Below are positions 8,253 through 16,119 of a stretch of 35,287 nt of DNA, piece by piece. The DNA lies in assembly GCA_020832455.1 (NCBI GenBank), contig JAFIEQ010000028.1:1-35287 (forward strand), in the 5' to 3' direction. The stretch is from Nitriliruptoraceae bacterium (lineage in GTDB: Bacteria; Actinomycetota; Nitriliruptoria; Nitriliruptorales; Nitriliruptoraceae). The notes beneath the pieces are model-generated. The model was not told the DNA's origin. It saw only the letters and a list, made by a program, of their open reading frames with translations, and ran no database searches. Within the stretch, counting starts at the first letter, position 1. Every line of letters begins with the position of its first letter. Both the position numbers and the translations under genes were made by a program.

Positions 8253-9391
8253 AGCCCGAGGACGTCCGCCAGCAGCGCACGGTGGTGCTTGGGCGAACCG
8301 AACATCAGCTTCGAGGACTTGGCGCGCTTGAAGAACAGGTGCGCGTCGTGCTCCCAGGTGAAGCCGATCCCGCCGTGCAGCTGGATCGAGTCCGCGGTCG
8401 AGCGCTCGTAGACCTCCGAGCAGTACGACTTCGCGAGCGGCGCGGCGACGCGCAGCTCCTCGATCTCGTGCGCGGCCAGCATCCGGGCGGCGTGGTAGGC
8501 GGCCGACCGTGCGGACTCCGACTGGACCAGCATCTCCGCGAGGCGGTGCTTGACGGCCTGGAACGAGCCGATCGCGCGGCCGAACTGGACCCGCTCGCGC
8601 GCGTACTGGGTCGTGCGTGCCAGCACCTCGCGGGTGCCACCGACCTGCTCGCAGGCCAGCATGACGACCCCGGCGGTCAGCGCCGCGTGCAGGCCCGCCT
8701 GGCTGTTGCCGGCGAGGGCCGCGTCGGCGGCGACCTCGACGCCGGAGAACACGATCGTGGCCTGCGGGCGCGTGAGGTCGAGCACGTCGATCGGGCGGCG
8801 CTCGATGCCGTCCGCGTCCGCGGGGACGTGGAAGAGCTTCAGCCCCTCGTCGGTGGTGGCCGCGACGACGAGGTGCGTCGCGGACATCCCGTCGATCACG
8901 TAGCCGGCGGTGCCGTCCAGCGTGACGCCGTCACCGGACGCGCTGGCCCGCACGCCCGGGTCGGCCGCGAGCCGACCGGCCGGGTCGAGGTGGACCAGCG
9001 CGAGCCGGGCGGTCCCGGCGGCCACGTCGGGCAGCCAGGCGGCCTGCTGCTCGGCGGACGCGGCGACCTGGATCGCGGTGGTCCCGAGCACGGCCGAGGA
9101 CAGCATCGGCACGCAGGCGAGCCGGCGGCCGAGCTCCTCGAACACCACGGACAGCTCCACGAAGGAGGCGCCGGCGCCGCCGTGCTCCTCCGCGATGGTC
9201 AGCCCGGTCAGGCCGAGCTCGGCGAGCTGGGCGTAGGTGGTCTGGTCGAACCCGCCGTCCATCATGACCTCACGGACCCGTTCGGTCGGTGAGGCGCTCT
9301 GCAGCATGTCGCGGACCATCTCGGTCAGCGCCCGCTGCTCGTCGGACAGGACGAAGGGCTGCACGGGGGCGGGGGCGGTGAGTGCGGACAT
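8249..9391 (-). CDS. Acyl-CoA dehydrogenase, FadE28-like subunit without the catalytic Glu motif
   Basis: The 380-aa flavoprotein-family member has a helical N-terminal domain (SDEQRALTEMVRDML from residue 16), a short middle beta domain and a C-terminal domain with GRAIGSFQAVKHRLAEM and IQLHGGIGFTWEHDAHLFFKRAK. It lacks the I/Y-E-G-T motif that gives the catalytic base. That pattern matches one half of mycobacterial alpha2beta2 dehydrogenases such as FadE28/FadE29, where one partner supplies the catalytic Glu and the other completes the FAD site. The start at 9391 is chosen for GGGAG about nine bases upstream. The partner gene lies 88 bases upstream. Substrate unknown. Confidence 0.88.
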   Translation of the reverse strand: MSALTAPAPVQPFVLSDEQRALTEMVRDMLQSASPTERVREVMMDGGFDQTTYAQLAELGLTGLTIAEEHGGAGASFVELSVVFEELGRRLACVPMLSSAVLGTTAIQVAASAEQQAAWLPDVAAGTARLALVHLDPAGRLAADPGVRASASGDGVTLDGTAGYVIDGMSATHLVVAATTDEGLKLFHVPADADGIERRPIDVLDLTRPQATIVFSGVEVAADAALAGNSQAGLHAALTAGVVMLACEQVGGTREVLARTTQYARERVQFGRAIGSFQAVKHRLAEMLVQSESARSAAYHAARMLAAHEIEELRVAAPLAKSYCSEVYERSTADSIQLHGGIGFTWEHDAHLFFKRAKSSKLMFGSPKHHRALLADVLGL

Positions 9392-9479
9392 CGTGGTCTC
9401 CCTGGTGGTGCCGGGTGGGTGAGCCTGGCCGGCTCGGGCCGGGCCCGGGCGAGGTGGTCGCGTCAGCGGGGGCGGACGT

Positions 9480-10676
9480 TCAGCTGCGCGGGACCTCCCG
9501 CCACGGCACGTTCTTGTCCACACGGGGCTCACCGGGCAGACCGAGCACCCGCTCGCCGAGGATGTTCTTCATCACCTCGGAGGTGCCGCCCTCGATCGAG
9601 TTGGCCCGGGCGCGCAGGTAGGCCTTGTGGGCCGAGGATTCACGGTTGGCGGTCTGCTCCGGGCGGGTGAACTCGTAGCCGCCGGGGTAGGTCATCCCCT
9701 CCGGACCGAGCAGGTCGATGGTGAACGAGGTGATCGCCTTGTTCAGGTCCGCCCACTGCAGCTTGGCGGTCGAGCCCTCCGGGCCCGGGGTGCCCTTCTG
9801 CGCGGCCTCCTTGGCGCGGATGGCGGTCAGGCGCATGGCCTCCGACTCCACCCAGTAGGCGGTGAGCTGGTCGCGCAGCCCCGCGTCACCGTCCTCGCCG
9901 TGCATCTTCTGCCAGGCCTCCACGGCGTGGGCGATCGAGCCGCTGCCCCGCGGGGAGACGTTGCCGCCGATGGCGACGCGCTCGTTCATCAGGGTGGTCA
10001 TCGACACCGCCCAACCCTGGCCGACCTCACCCAGGCGCATGTCGTCATCGACGGGCGTGTCGGTGAAGTAGACCTCGTTGAACTCCGCTTCACCGGTGAT
10101 CTGGTAGAGCGGGCGGACGTCGACGCCGGGCGCCTCCATGTCCACGATGAAGTAGGTCAGCCCGGCGTGCTTGGGGACGTCCGGGTCGGTGCGGGTGACC
10201 AGCAGCCCCCACTTGGCGAGGTGGCCGAGGGTGGTCCAGACCTTCTGCCCGTTGACGATCCAGGTGTCGCCGTCCTTCTTGGCGGTGGTCGCGAGCGCCG
10301 CGAGGTCGGAGCCGGCGCCGGGTTCGCTGAACAGCTGGCACCAGATCTCCTCCATGGCGAACATCGGCCGCAGGAAGCGCTCCTGGTGCGCTGGCGTGCC
10401 GTGGGCCATGATCGTGCCGGCGCCCATGCCGATGCCGAGCACGTTGAGGTAGCGGTTGCGCGTCGAGCCGCCGGCCTCGTTGATGCGACGGTCGACCTCC
10501 GCCTGCCAGCGGGGGCCGACGCCCAGGCCACCGAAGCCCTCCGGGTGCTGCACCCACGCGAGCCCCGCGTCGAACTGCGCGCCCCAGAACTCCTTCTCCG
10601 GGGTGTCCGCGGGCGGATGGCTCGCGAACAGGTCCTCGATGGCGGACTCGACCAGCTGGCGTTCGTCGGTGCTCAC
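9480..10676 (-). CDS. Acyl-CoA dehydrogenase, FadE29-like catalytic subunit
   Basis: This 398-aa enzyme would catalyse alpha,beta-dehydrogenation of an acyl-CoA with FAD. Visible signatures are QLFSEPGAGSDLA (114-126), the WIVNGQKVWTT flavin/substrate region (139-149) and SIEGGTSEVMKNILGERVLGLP (360-381) with Glu362 as the likely catalytic base. It resembles the mycobacterial ACAD group that works on steroid side chains or branched acyl chains. GGGAGG lies about eight bases before the GTG start. It is the first gene of the three-gene operon; the leader holds a 14-bp tandem repeat and an AT-richer promoter-like stretch near 10800-10830. Confidence 0.92.
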   Translation of the reverse strand: MSTDERQLVESAIEDLFASHPPADTPEKEFWGAQFDAGLAWVQHPEGFGGLGVGPRWQAEVDRRINEAGGSTRNRYLNVLGIGMGAGTIMAHGTPAHQERFLRPMFAMEEIWCQLFSEPGAGSDLAALATTAKKDGDTWIVNGQKVWTTLGHLAKWGLLVTRTDPDVPKHAGLTYFIVDMEAPGVDVRPLYQITGEAEFNEVYFTDTPVDDDMRLGEVGQGWAVSMTTLMNERVAIGGNVSPRGSGSIAHAVEAWQKMHGEDGDAGLRDQLTAYWVESEAMRLTAIRAKEAAQKGTPGPEGSTAKLQWADLNKAITSFTIDLLGPEGMTYPGGYEFTRPEQTANRESSAHKAYLRARANSIEGGTSEVMKNILGERVLGLPGEPRVDKNVPWREVPRS

Positions 10677-10752
10677 GGACAGGCCTCCCAGGCACGTCGG
10701 GATGATCGGAGCGGACCACCGCCCTCGGTGGCCCTCGCACGCGCGTCACCTG

Positions 10753-10780
10753 CTCTGGGTGTCGATCTCTGGGTGTCGAT
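10753..10780 (-). repeat. Perfect 14-bp tandem repeat in the dehydrogenase operon leader
   Basis: CTCTGGGTGTCGAT occurs twice head to tail, with no mismatch. It lies between the promoter-like region and the GTG at 10676, where a repressor such as the operon's own TetR protein could bind. Slippage duplication without function is the alternative. Confidence 0.5.
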
Positions 10781-10800
10781 GCCTCCCAGCGCCGACGACC

Positions 10801-10817
10801 GAGCAAAGTGAACGCTC
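10801..10817 (-). promoter_or_regulatory. Imperfect inverted repeat in the dehydrogenase operon promoter region
   Basis: GAGC-N9-GCTC lies in one of the few AT-richer patches nearby (10800-10830, reading TTAGGGAGCGTTCACTTTG on the minus strand). A TetR-type operator is plausible by position. The palindrome is short, so support is weak. Confidence 0.3.
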
Positions 10818-10893
10818 CCTAACAAGGTAGCAGGCCGCACGCACGTGCTGCCGGGTGGATGCCGTGGCGCGCCTGCCGGCGTGCGCGCTGAGC

Positions 10894-11550
10894 TCAGCCG
10901 TGGCGGGTGCGGCCCTCCGCCCGTGCACGGATGCGCCACAGCTGGACCGTCTGCATCACCGCGTGCCCGACGTCCAGCGGGGCGAGCAGCGGGCGCAGCC
11001 ACCACCGGTCGGTGTCGACCCGGGTGCGCACCACCAGCCTGCTCCGCCCGCCGCTCGGCGTGTCCGCGACGAGGTGGAAGCTCCACACCCAGTCCAGCGG
11101 CGCGTCGGCGAGCGCGAGGACCAGGGTCCGCGGCGCATCGACGCGGATCGCGATCAGGTCGAGCCCGTCGGACAACGGCATGCGGTCCCCCGGGCCGAGC
11201 TGTTGCAGCGCCGGTTCGATCCGGCGGGCGGAGCGCCCGGTGGCGAAGTCGCCGGCGCCCATGAGCGCCTCCAGACGGTCGGCCGCGTACCACCCGCCAC
11301 GGTGGTGACCCATCTGGACCAGCCAGGGCCAGATCCGCTCCGGCGCCGCGGCGATCGTGACCGCGTGGGTCGACACGTGCGCCCGTGGCGACACCACCTC
11401 GTCGCCCGGCCACGCCGCCCAGACCTCCAGCGGGTGGGCGCCCAGACCCCGGGCGCCGCGGACCACGCCCCGGGCCGCGACCACGGCCGCCACGGCGACC
11501 GCCGCTCGCCCCACGACACCGCGACGACGCGCCGCTGTCCGCTGACCCAC
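10894..11550 (-). CDS. SRPBCC-family (START-like) protein with N-terminal hydrophobic helix
   Basis: The product of about 218 aa has a basic, hydrophobic N-terminus (ARRRGVVGRAAVAVAAVVAA), then a helix-grip fold that begins near STHAVTIAAAPERIWPWLVQM and includes HHRGGWYAADRLE and a C-terminal helix. SRPBCC domains bind hydrophobic ligands; the ligand here is unknown. I place the start at the GTG at 11550 because GGAGG sits five bases before it; an ATG at 11580 in the same frame lacks a good ribosome site and is the alternative. It is divergent from the photolyase-like gene, with 112 bases between the chosen starts. Confidence 0.78.
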   Translation of the reverse strand: MGQRTAARRRGVVGRAAVAVAAVVAARGVVRGARGLGAHPLEVWAAWPGDEVVSPRAHVSTHAVTIAAAPERIWPWLVQMGHHRGGWYAADRLEALMGAGDFATGRSARRIEPALQQLGPGDRMPLSDGLDLIAIRVDAPRTLVLALADAPLDWVWSFHLVADTPSGGRSRLVVRTRVDTDRWWLRPLLAPLDVGHAVMQTVQLWRIRARAEGRTRHG

Positions 11551-11662
11551 CACGACCTCCACCTCGTCGGCGCCGAGCATCCGACCCCGGCGACGGGGTT
11601 GGACGGGGCGGCCGGGAGCGGCGCGGGACGTCCCGGCCACACCATCGCTCCGAACGGCGGCC

Positions 11663-12916
11663 ATGTCCACCTCGCTCACGCTCCCCCCGGCCCGCGACGT
11701 CGCCGCGACCGAGGCGTTCGTGCGGACCCACCTCGGCCACCTCGTCCGTGACGAGGTCGTCGCGAGCCCGCGGTTCCGCGGCGGACAGATGGCGGCCGAC
11801 GCGGCGCTGGCCTCCCTGGACATCACGGGCTACGCCGCCGAACGCAACGAGGTCTGGCCCCCGCACCGTCGCGGCGCCAGCGCGATGTCGCCCTACGTGC
11901 GCCACGGGCTGGTGTCGTTGCCGCTGCTGTGGGACGCGGTCGCCGACGCGCCGGCCCGCGACCGCGGCAAGTACCGCGACGAGCTGCTGTGGCAGGAACA
12001 CAGCCGCCACCTCTACGCCCGGCTCGGCGAGGCGCTCGGCAAGGGGATGCGTCGCGACCTGCCTGGCGACCCGTGGGACGGGCCCGACCCGGGCACCGTC
12101 TGGGACGAACAGATGGCCTGCCTGGCGCTGACCACGCAGGAGCTCACCACCGACGGCTACCTCGTCAACCAGACCCGGATGTGGCTCGCCTCCCACTGGG
12201 CCGTGCGCGAGGGCGTGGACTGGCGGGCAGGCGAGGACGTCTTCTTCGCCCATCTGCTGGACGGCTCGCGCGCCGCGAACCGCTCGGGCTGGCAGTGGAC
12301 GGTCGGGACCGGGTCCGGGCGCAGCTACGGGTTCTCCCGGTCCCAGGTGGAGAAGCGTGCGCCCGGACTGTGCGACGACTGTGCCCTCGACCGCCGCTGT
12401 CCGATCCAGGGCTGGCCGGAGGATCCCCCGCTGGGCGCGACCGAGGAGCACCCGCGGTTGCGTCGCGACGAGGACCCGGCCGCGACCGCCGGGCCGGAAC
12501 GCCCCCAGGTCGACGGCGAACCCGACACGGTGTGGCTCACCGCGGAGTCGCTCGGCGACGACGACCCGGCCCTGATCGCGCATCCGGACCTGCCGGTTGT
12601 CTTCGTGTTCGACGCCCCGTTGCTGGCCCGTCTGCGACTGAGCGGCAAACGGCTGGTGTTCCTGACCGAGTGCCTCGCCGACCTCGCGGAGCGACGCGAC
12701 CTCGAGGTCCTGCTGGGTGATCCGGCCCAGCTGCTGCGCGACCGGGCGCTCGCGGTCACCCACGCCCCGGTCCCGGGGTTCGCCCGCCGCGCCGCGGCGT
12801 TGGCGCCGGTGGTCCGCCACCCCTGGCCCTGGCTGGTGCGGCCCCACGCCCGGTCGGCGGCGTCGTTCACCGCGTGGCGCAAGGCCGCGGAGAAGCTCGG
12901 CGCGATGCCGGGCTGA
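11663..12916 (+). CDS. Photolyase/cryptochrome-like flavoprotein with swapped domain order and four FeS-type cysteines
   Basis: The 417-aa protein starts with the helical FAD-binding domain that normally ends a photolyase: MSPYVRHGLVSL (75-86), YRDELLWQEHSRHLY (104-118), VNQTRMWLASHWAV (168-181) and DGSRAANRSGWQW (200-212). Trp187 and Trp210 match E. coli W359 and W382, and Asn206 matches N378. Residues 285-417 then resemble the alpha/beta antenna domain that is normally N-terminal: VWLTAESLGDDDPAL, PVVFVFDAPLLARL, RLVFLTECLADL, VLLGDPAQLL and SFTAWRKAAEKL. Cys153, Cys237, Cys240 and Cys246 mirror the cluster ligands of Agrobacterium PhrB (350, 438, 441, 454), with DEQMAC and CPI in matching contexts. 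Expected role: blue-light-driven DNA repair or light sensing. The ATG has a weak ribosome site. Confidence 0.85.
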   Translation: MSTSLTLPPARDVAATEAFVRTHLGHLVRDEVVASPRFRGGQMAADAALASLDITGYAAERNEVWPPHRRGASAMSPYVRHGLVSLPLLWDAVADAPARDRGKYRDELLWQEHSRHLYARLGEALGKGMRRDLPGDPWDGPDPGTVWDEQMACLALTTQELTTDGYLVNQTRMWLASHWAVREGVDWRAGEDVFFAHLLDGSRAANRSGWQWTVGTGSGRSYGFSRSQVEKRAPGLCDDCALDRRCPIQGWPEDPPLGATEEHPRLRRDEDPAATAGPERPQVDGEPDTVWLTAESLGDDDPALIAHPDLPVVFVFDAPLLARLRLSGKRLVFLTECLADLAERRDLEVLLGDPAQLLRDRALAVTHAPVPGFARRAAALAPVVRHPWPWLVRPHARSAASFTAWRKAAEKLGAMPG

Positions 12917-13078
12917 GGCGCGACGAGCGCGCGACATCGGCCCCCAGGACCTTCCGAGCATCCCGTGCGCCGACGTGCGACACTTGCCACAGGCGGACCG
13001 TGACGGGGATCGGCGGTCCGCTCGCAGCCGCCGGGATCGCGATGCCGCGCTGCGACGGGCGTGGGAACGGGACATCCG

Positions 13079-14509
13079 ATGACGAGCGAGCACGAGGAGA
13101 CCCGGACCGACCGCCGGGCCCTCGATGCGTTGGGGCAGCACGTCAACGGGCGCCACGAGGTGCTCGCCGCCGTGGCCTACGCGGCCGAGCGGTTCCTGCG
13201 CGGTGGCGGCTTCGCACGCACCGTCGACGACGTGTTGGCGGCCCTCGGCACGGCGACCGGCGTCGACCGCAGCTACGTGTTCACCGTGGAGTCCGAGTCG
13301 TCCACCTGGTGGTCCACCCACCGCTACGAGTGGGTCGCCTCCGGGGTCGAACCCCAGCTCGACATGGAGATGTTCCAGGGCTTCGACATGGTCGCGGGCG
13401 GGTTCCGCCGTTGGACGGAGCTGCTCCCCCGCGGGATCACGATCAGCGCGCCGGTGGTCGACCTGCCGAGCGACGAGGCGACGGTGCTCGGCGATCTGGA
13501 CATCGGCGCCATCGCCGTGGCCCCGATCCAGGTGCGTGGCCGGTGGTGGGGCTGGATCGCGTTCGAGACGCTGGACAGCCGGCACTGGACGCGGATGGAG
13601 ATCGACGCGTTGGAGGCGGCCGCGGCGGTCATCGGCGCGTGCGTGCAGCAGGAGGAGAGCAACGAACTGCTCCGCCGCAACGAGGAGCGCGCGACCGAGG
13701 CGTTCCACCGCGAACGTGTCGCGGTCGAGCGGCTGCGGGCGCTGGACCGCTTGAAGGACACCTTCCTCACCGCGGTCTCCCACGAGCTGCGCACGCCGCT
13801 GACCGCCATCAGCGGCTTCACGGAGACGCTCGACGCCCGGCTCACCGAGCTCAGCGACGAACAGATCCACGACCTGCTGGCCAGGATCCGCAGCAACGGG
13901 CAACGGCTCGAGTCGCTGCTCGGCGAACTGCTCGACCTGAACCGGCTGCGCGAGCGCGCCTTCGAGGTCGATCCGCAGCTCGTCGACCTCGAAGCCCTGG
14001 TGCAGGACGTGCTCGAGGACGCGGCGGTCGGCCTCGGTCCCCGGCGCTGCACGCTGCGGGTCGCGGCCCCACTGGCGCAGGTCCAGACCGATCCGGTGCT
14101 GCTGCGCCGGGTGCTCGGCAACCTGCTGGAGAACGCCGGTCGGCACACGCCGCCCGACACCAACGTCGAGGTGGCGGTCCGCACCGAGGACGACATCGTC
14201 CTGCTCGTGGTCAGCGACGACGGTCCGGGCATCCCCGCGGACTGGCGCCGTCGGGTCTTCGAGCCGTTCCAGCACGGCCCCAACGTCCGCCCCGATCAAC
14301 CGGGCACGGGCATCGGGCTGAGCCTGGTCAGCCGCTTCGTGGCCCTGCTCGGCGGGCGGATCGAGCTGTCCGAGCCGGCCAACCGCGGCGCTCGGTTCAC
14401 CGTGCGCATCCCCTGCTCCGGCCCGCCGGTCGGGGCGGGAACCACCGGATCCGAGGCAGGCACGGAGGTCGGGCGCGGTGTCTATCGGCCGCACGCGGAG
14501 CCGAGCTGA
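13079..14509 (+). CDS. Soluble GAF-domain sensor histidine kinase
   Basis: The 476-aa kinase has an N-terminal GAF-like sensor (about 45-190, ending GWIAFETLDSRHWTRMEIDALEAAA), a short coiled linker (190-225), a HisKA domain with phospho-acceptor His235 in VSHELRTPLTA, and a HATPase domain with N box LLENAGRH, G1 box DDGPGIP and G2 box GTGIGLSLV. There is no membrane segment, so the signal is cytoplasmic, perhaps redox, light or a small ligand. No response regulator gene is adjacent, so it is an orphan. I prefer the ATG at 13079; a GTG at 13061 is in frame. It follows the photolyase-like gene after 162 bases, and a shared light theme is only a guess. Confidence 0.9.
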   Translation: MTSEHEETRTDRRALDALGQHVNGRHEVLAAVAYAAERFLRGGGFARTVDDVLAALGTATGVDRSYVFTVESESSTWWSTHRYEWVASGVEPQLDMEMFQGFDMVAGGFRRWTELLPRGITISAPVVDLPSDEATVLGDLDIGAIAVAPIQVRGRWWGWIAFETLDSRHWTRMEIDALEAAAAVIGACVQQEESNELLRRNEERATEAFHRERVAVERLRALDRLKDTFLTAVSHELRTPLTAISGFTETLDARLTELSDEQIHDLLARIRSNGQRLESLLGELLDLNRLRERAFEVDPQLVDLEALVQDVLEDAAVGLGPRRCTLRVAAPLAQVQTDPVLLRRVLGNLLENAGRHTPPDTNVEVAVRTEDDIVLLVVSDDGPGIPADWRRRVFEPFQHGPNVRPDQPGTGIGLSLVSRFVALLGGRIELSEPANRGARFTVRIPCSGPPVGAGTTGSEAGTEVGRGVYRPHAEPS

Positions 14510-14516
14510 TCGTCCG

Positions 14517-14542
14517 CGGCCGGGATCGATCGACCCCGGCCG
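14517..14542. terminator. Bidirectional hairpin between convergent genes
   Basis: CGGCCGGG and CCCGGCCG form a perfect 8-bp stem with a 10-base loop, just after the kinase stop and just before the stop of the opposite gene. It can serve both transcripts. Confidence 0.6.
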
Positions 14543-14548
14543 GCTGGG

Positions 14549-15217
14549 TCAGACCATCGGCGCGTTGTCGGGCTCCGGGCCGTCGCCGTCGTCATCGTCG
14601 TCGATCAGCGGCCCCGGGTCGTCCGGGATGTCGGGGATGTGGTCGGGCACGTCCGGCAGCGCGGCGTTCGGCGGCGCGGGTGGGGCCTGCGCGCGATCGT
14701 CGGGTCCGTCCAGCTCGTCCGGGCCGTCCGGCTCGTGCGGCTCGTCCGGGCCGTGCGGCTCGTCCTGTCCGTCGCGCTCGTCCGGTCCGGGCGTCGTGTC
14801 CTCGCGGACCTCACCACCGTCGACGACGGTGAGCGCCGGGCCGCCACCGCGGCGCGACGGTGGCAGCGGCTCCCCGCGGTCGTACTCCTCGAGCACCACC
14901 CGCTGGGCGAGCAGGAGCAGCAGCACCGGGAGCACCAGCACCGGCACGGAGAACAGCGGCCCGACCGGCGGTACCCCGAAGACCAGCGCGAACCCCCCGC
15001 CGAGCAGCACCGTGAGCACCAGGGCGACCAGCCACGGCACGGCCGTGAGCCAGCGCAGCACCGGGCTCGGCCCGTCGTTGCGGGCCCAGGTCCGTCGGTG
15101 CTCGCCACGGATGAGTCCGGCGAGCATCCCGATCGGGCGGGAGACCCGTCGGGCGGGGTCGTGGGCGTCGCTGATGGGGACCACCTCGGTGGTGTCGTCG
15201 GGCTTGGTCTGGCGCAC
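14549..15217 (-). CDS. Membrane protein with acidic Asp/Pro/Gly-rich tail, function unknown
   Basis: The product of about 222 aa has a polar N-terminus, two strongly hydrophobic segments (WLTAVPWLVALVLTVLL, then FSVPVLVLPVLLLLLAQ) and a long C-terminal tail rich in Asp, Pro, Glu and Gly with repeats of GPDE followed by P/L/R and a run DDDDDGDG. The tail is expected to be disordered and could bind cations or a partner. I do not recognise a family. The GTG at 15217 lacks a clear ribosome site, and other in-frame GTG/ATG codons up to 15130 are possible. It follows the pirin gene in the same direction after 86 bases that hold a nested hairpin. Confidence 0.6.
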   Translation of the reverse strand: MRQTKPDDTTEVVPISDAHDPARRVSRPIGMLAGLIRGEHRRTWARNDGPSPVLRWLTAVPWLVALVLTVLLGGGFALVFGVPPVGPLFSVPVLVLPVLLLLLAQRVVLEEYDRGEPLPPSRRGGGPALTVVDGGEVREDTTPGPDERDGQDEPHGPDEPHEPDGPDELDGPDDRAQAPPAPPNAALPDVPDHIPDIPDDPGPLIDDDDDGDGPEPDNAPMV

Positions 15218-15234
15218 CTGGGCGCACGTGAGCC

Positions 15235-15287
15235 GTGGCGGCGGCCGACCAGGGCGATGGTGCCCTGCACGCGGGCGCAGCCGCCAC
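15235..15287 (-). terminator. Nested hairpins after the pirin gene
   Basis: GTGGCGGC (15235-15242) pairs with GCCGCCAC (15280-15287) and encloses CAGGGC-GATGGT-GCCCTG (15250-15267). The pair follows the pirin stop by 17 bases and precedes the membrane-protein start. It may end the pirin transcript or lie in the leader of the next gene. Confidence 0.4.
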
Positions 15288-15303
15288 CGCGGTTCGGACG
15301 AGT

Positions 15304-16062
15304 TCAGGCCGATGTCCGGGCCCAGATGCCGTGCGGCTCGAAGTCCAACGGCACCTCGGCGAGCCACAACTCGCTCGCATCGTCGACGCCGACGACGGTG
15401 AGCGACTCCATGTCGGTGATCGCCACCGCATCGCCCTCGCGCAGGGTGTCCTCCCCGGCGCTGGACCGCACGAGCACCTGCCCCTCGAGCACCAGCAGGT
15501 AGCCGCCGCGACCGGGAGCGAACACCGACTCCAGCCGACCGCCGCCGTGCAGGCGCGCGACCTCGACCCGGGCGTCCTGGTGCAGGTCGAGGCCGGGTTC
15601 GCCGTGCGGGCTCATCATGGTCAACCACCGGTCGGTGCGCTCCTCGCGGGTGAACTGGTGCTGCTGCACCGCGTCGTCGAGGTTCGGGCGGTCGGGCAGG
15701 ATCCAGAACTGCAGGAAGCGCAGCGGACGATCCCCATCGAGGTTGCGTTCCGAGTGCTGGGCCATGTGCGGCCCGAAGGTCATCACCTGCGCGGCGCCGG
15801 GCTGCAGATCCTCGCCGTTGCCGAGCGAATCGGCGTGCCCGAACCGGCCCTCCACCACGTAGGTGAGCGACTCCACGTCCGCGTGCGGGTGCATCGGCCA
15901 GACCCCGCCGGGCACCAGCCGGTCGTCGTTGACCACCCGGAGCGGACCGATACCCAGTCGGTCGGGGTCGCGGTAGTGGCTGAAGCTGAAGTGCCAGGCC
16001 GCGTCGAACCAACCTCCCGTGGCGCGGTGGATGTCGGCCGCTCGGCGGATCTCGATCGTCAT
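15304..16062 (-). CDS. Pirin-family (bicupin) protein
   Basis: The 252-aa double-cupin has all four metal ligands of human pirin at matching positions (His58, His60, His103, Glu105), in WPMHPHADVESLTYVVEG and HMAQHSERN. Bacterial pirins of this YhhW-like type can act as quercetin dioxygenases or modulate metabolic enzymes; the substrate here cannot be told from sequence. The second cupin (about 165-252) appears to lack metal ligands, as is usual. GAGGAG sits six bases before the ATG. The AlkB-like gene lies 57 bases upstream in the same direction, so the two may share a transcript, which would put the pirin partly under the SOS box as well. Confidence 0.93.
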   Translation of the reverse strand: MTIEIRRAADIHRATGGWFDAAWHFSFSHYRDPDRLGIGPLRVVNDDRLVPGGVWPMHPHADVESLTYVVEGRFGHADSLGNGEDLQPGAAQVMTFGPHMAQHSERNLDGDRPLRFLQFWILPDRPNLDDAVQQHQFTREERTDRWLTMMSPHGEPGLDLHQDARVEVARLHGGGRLESVFAPGRGGYLLVLEGQVLVRSSAGEDTLREGDAVAITDMESLTVVGVDDASELWLAEVPLDFEPHGIWARTSA

Positions 16063-16119
16063 CGGCCGCTCCTCGGGGGGCTGGTGCGCGTCGGGACCGA
16101 CGGTGGCCCGGTGGGGCCC

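Noticed and set aside
10673..14494. A 1273-codon open frame on the minus strand across the photolyase and kinase region
   Set aside because: It is antisense to well-supported genes, is Arg/Gly/Pro/Ala-rich, and shows no motif; long antisense frames are expected at this GC content.
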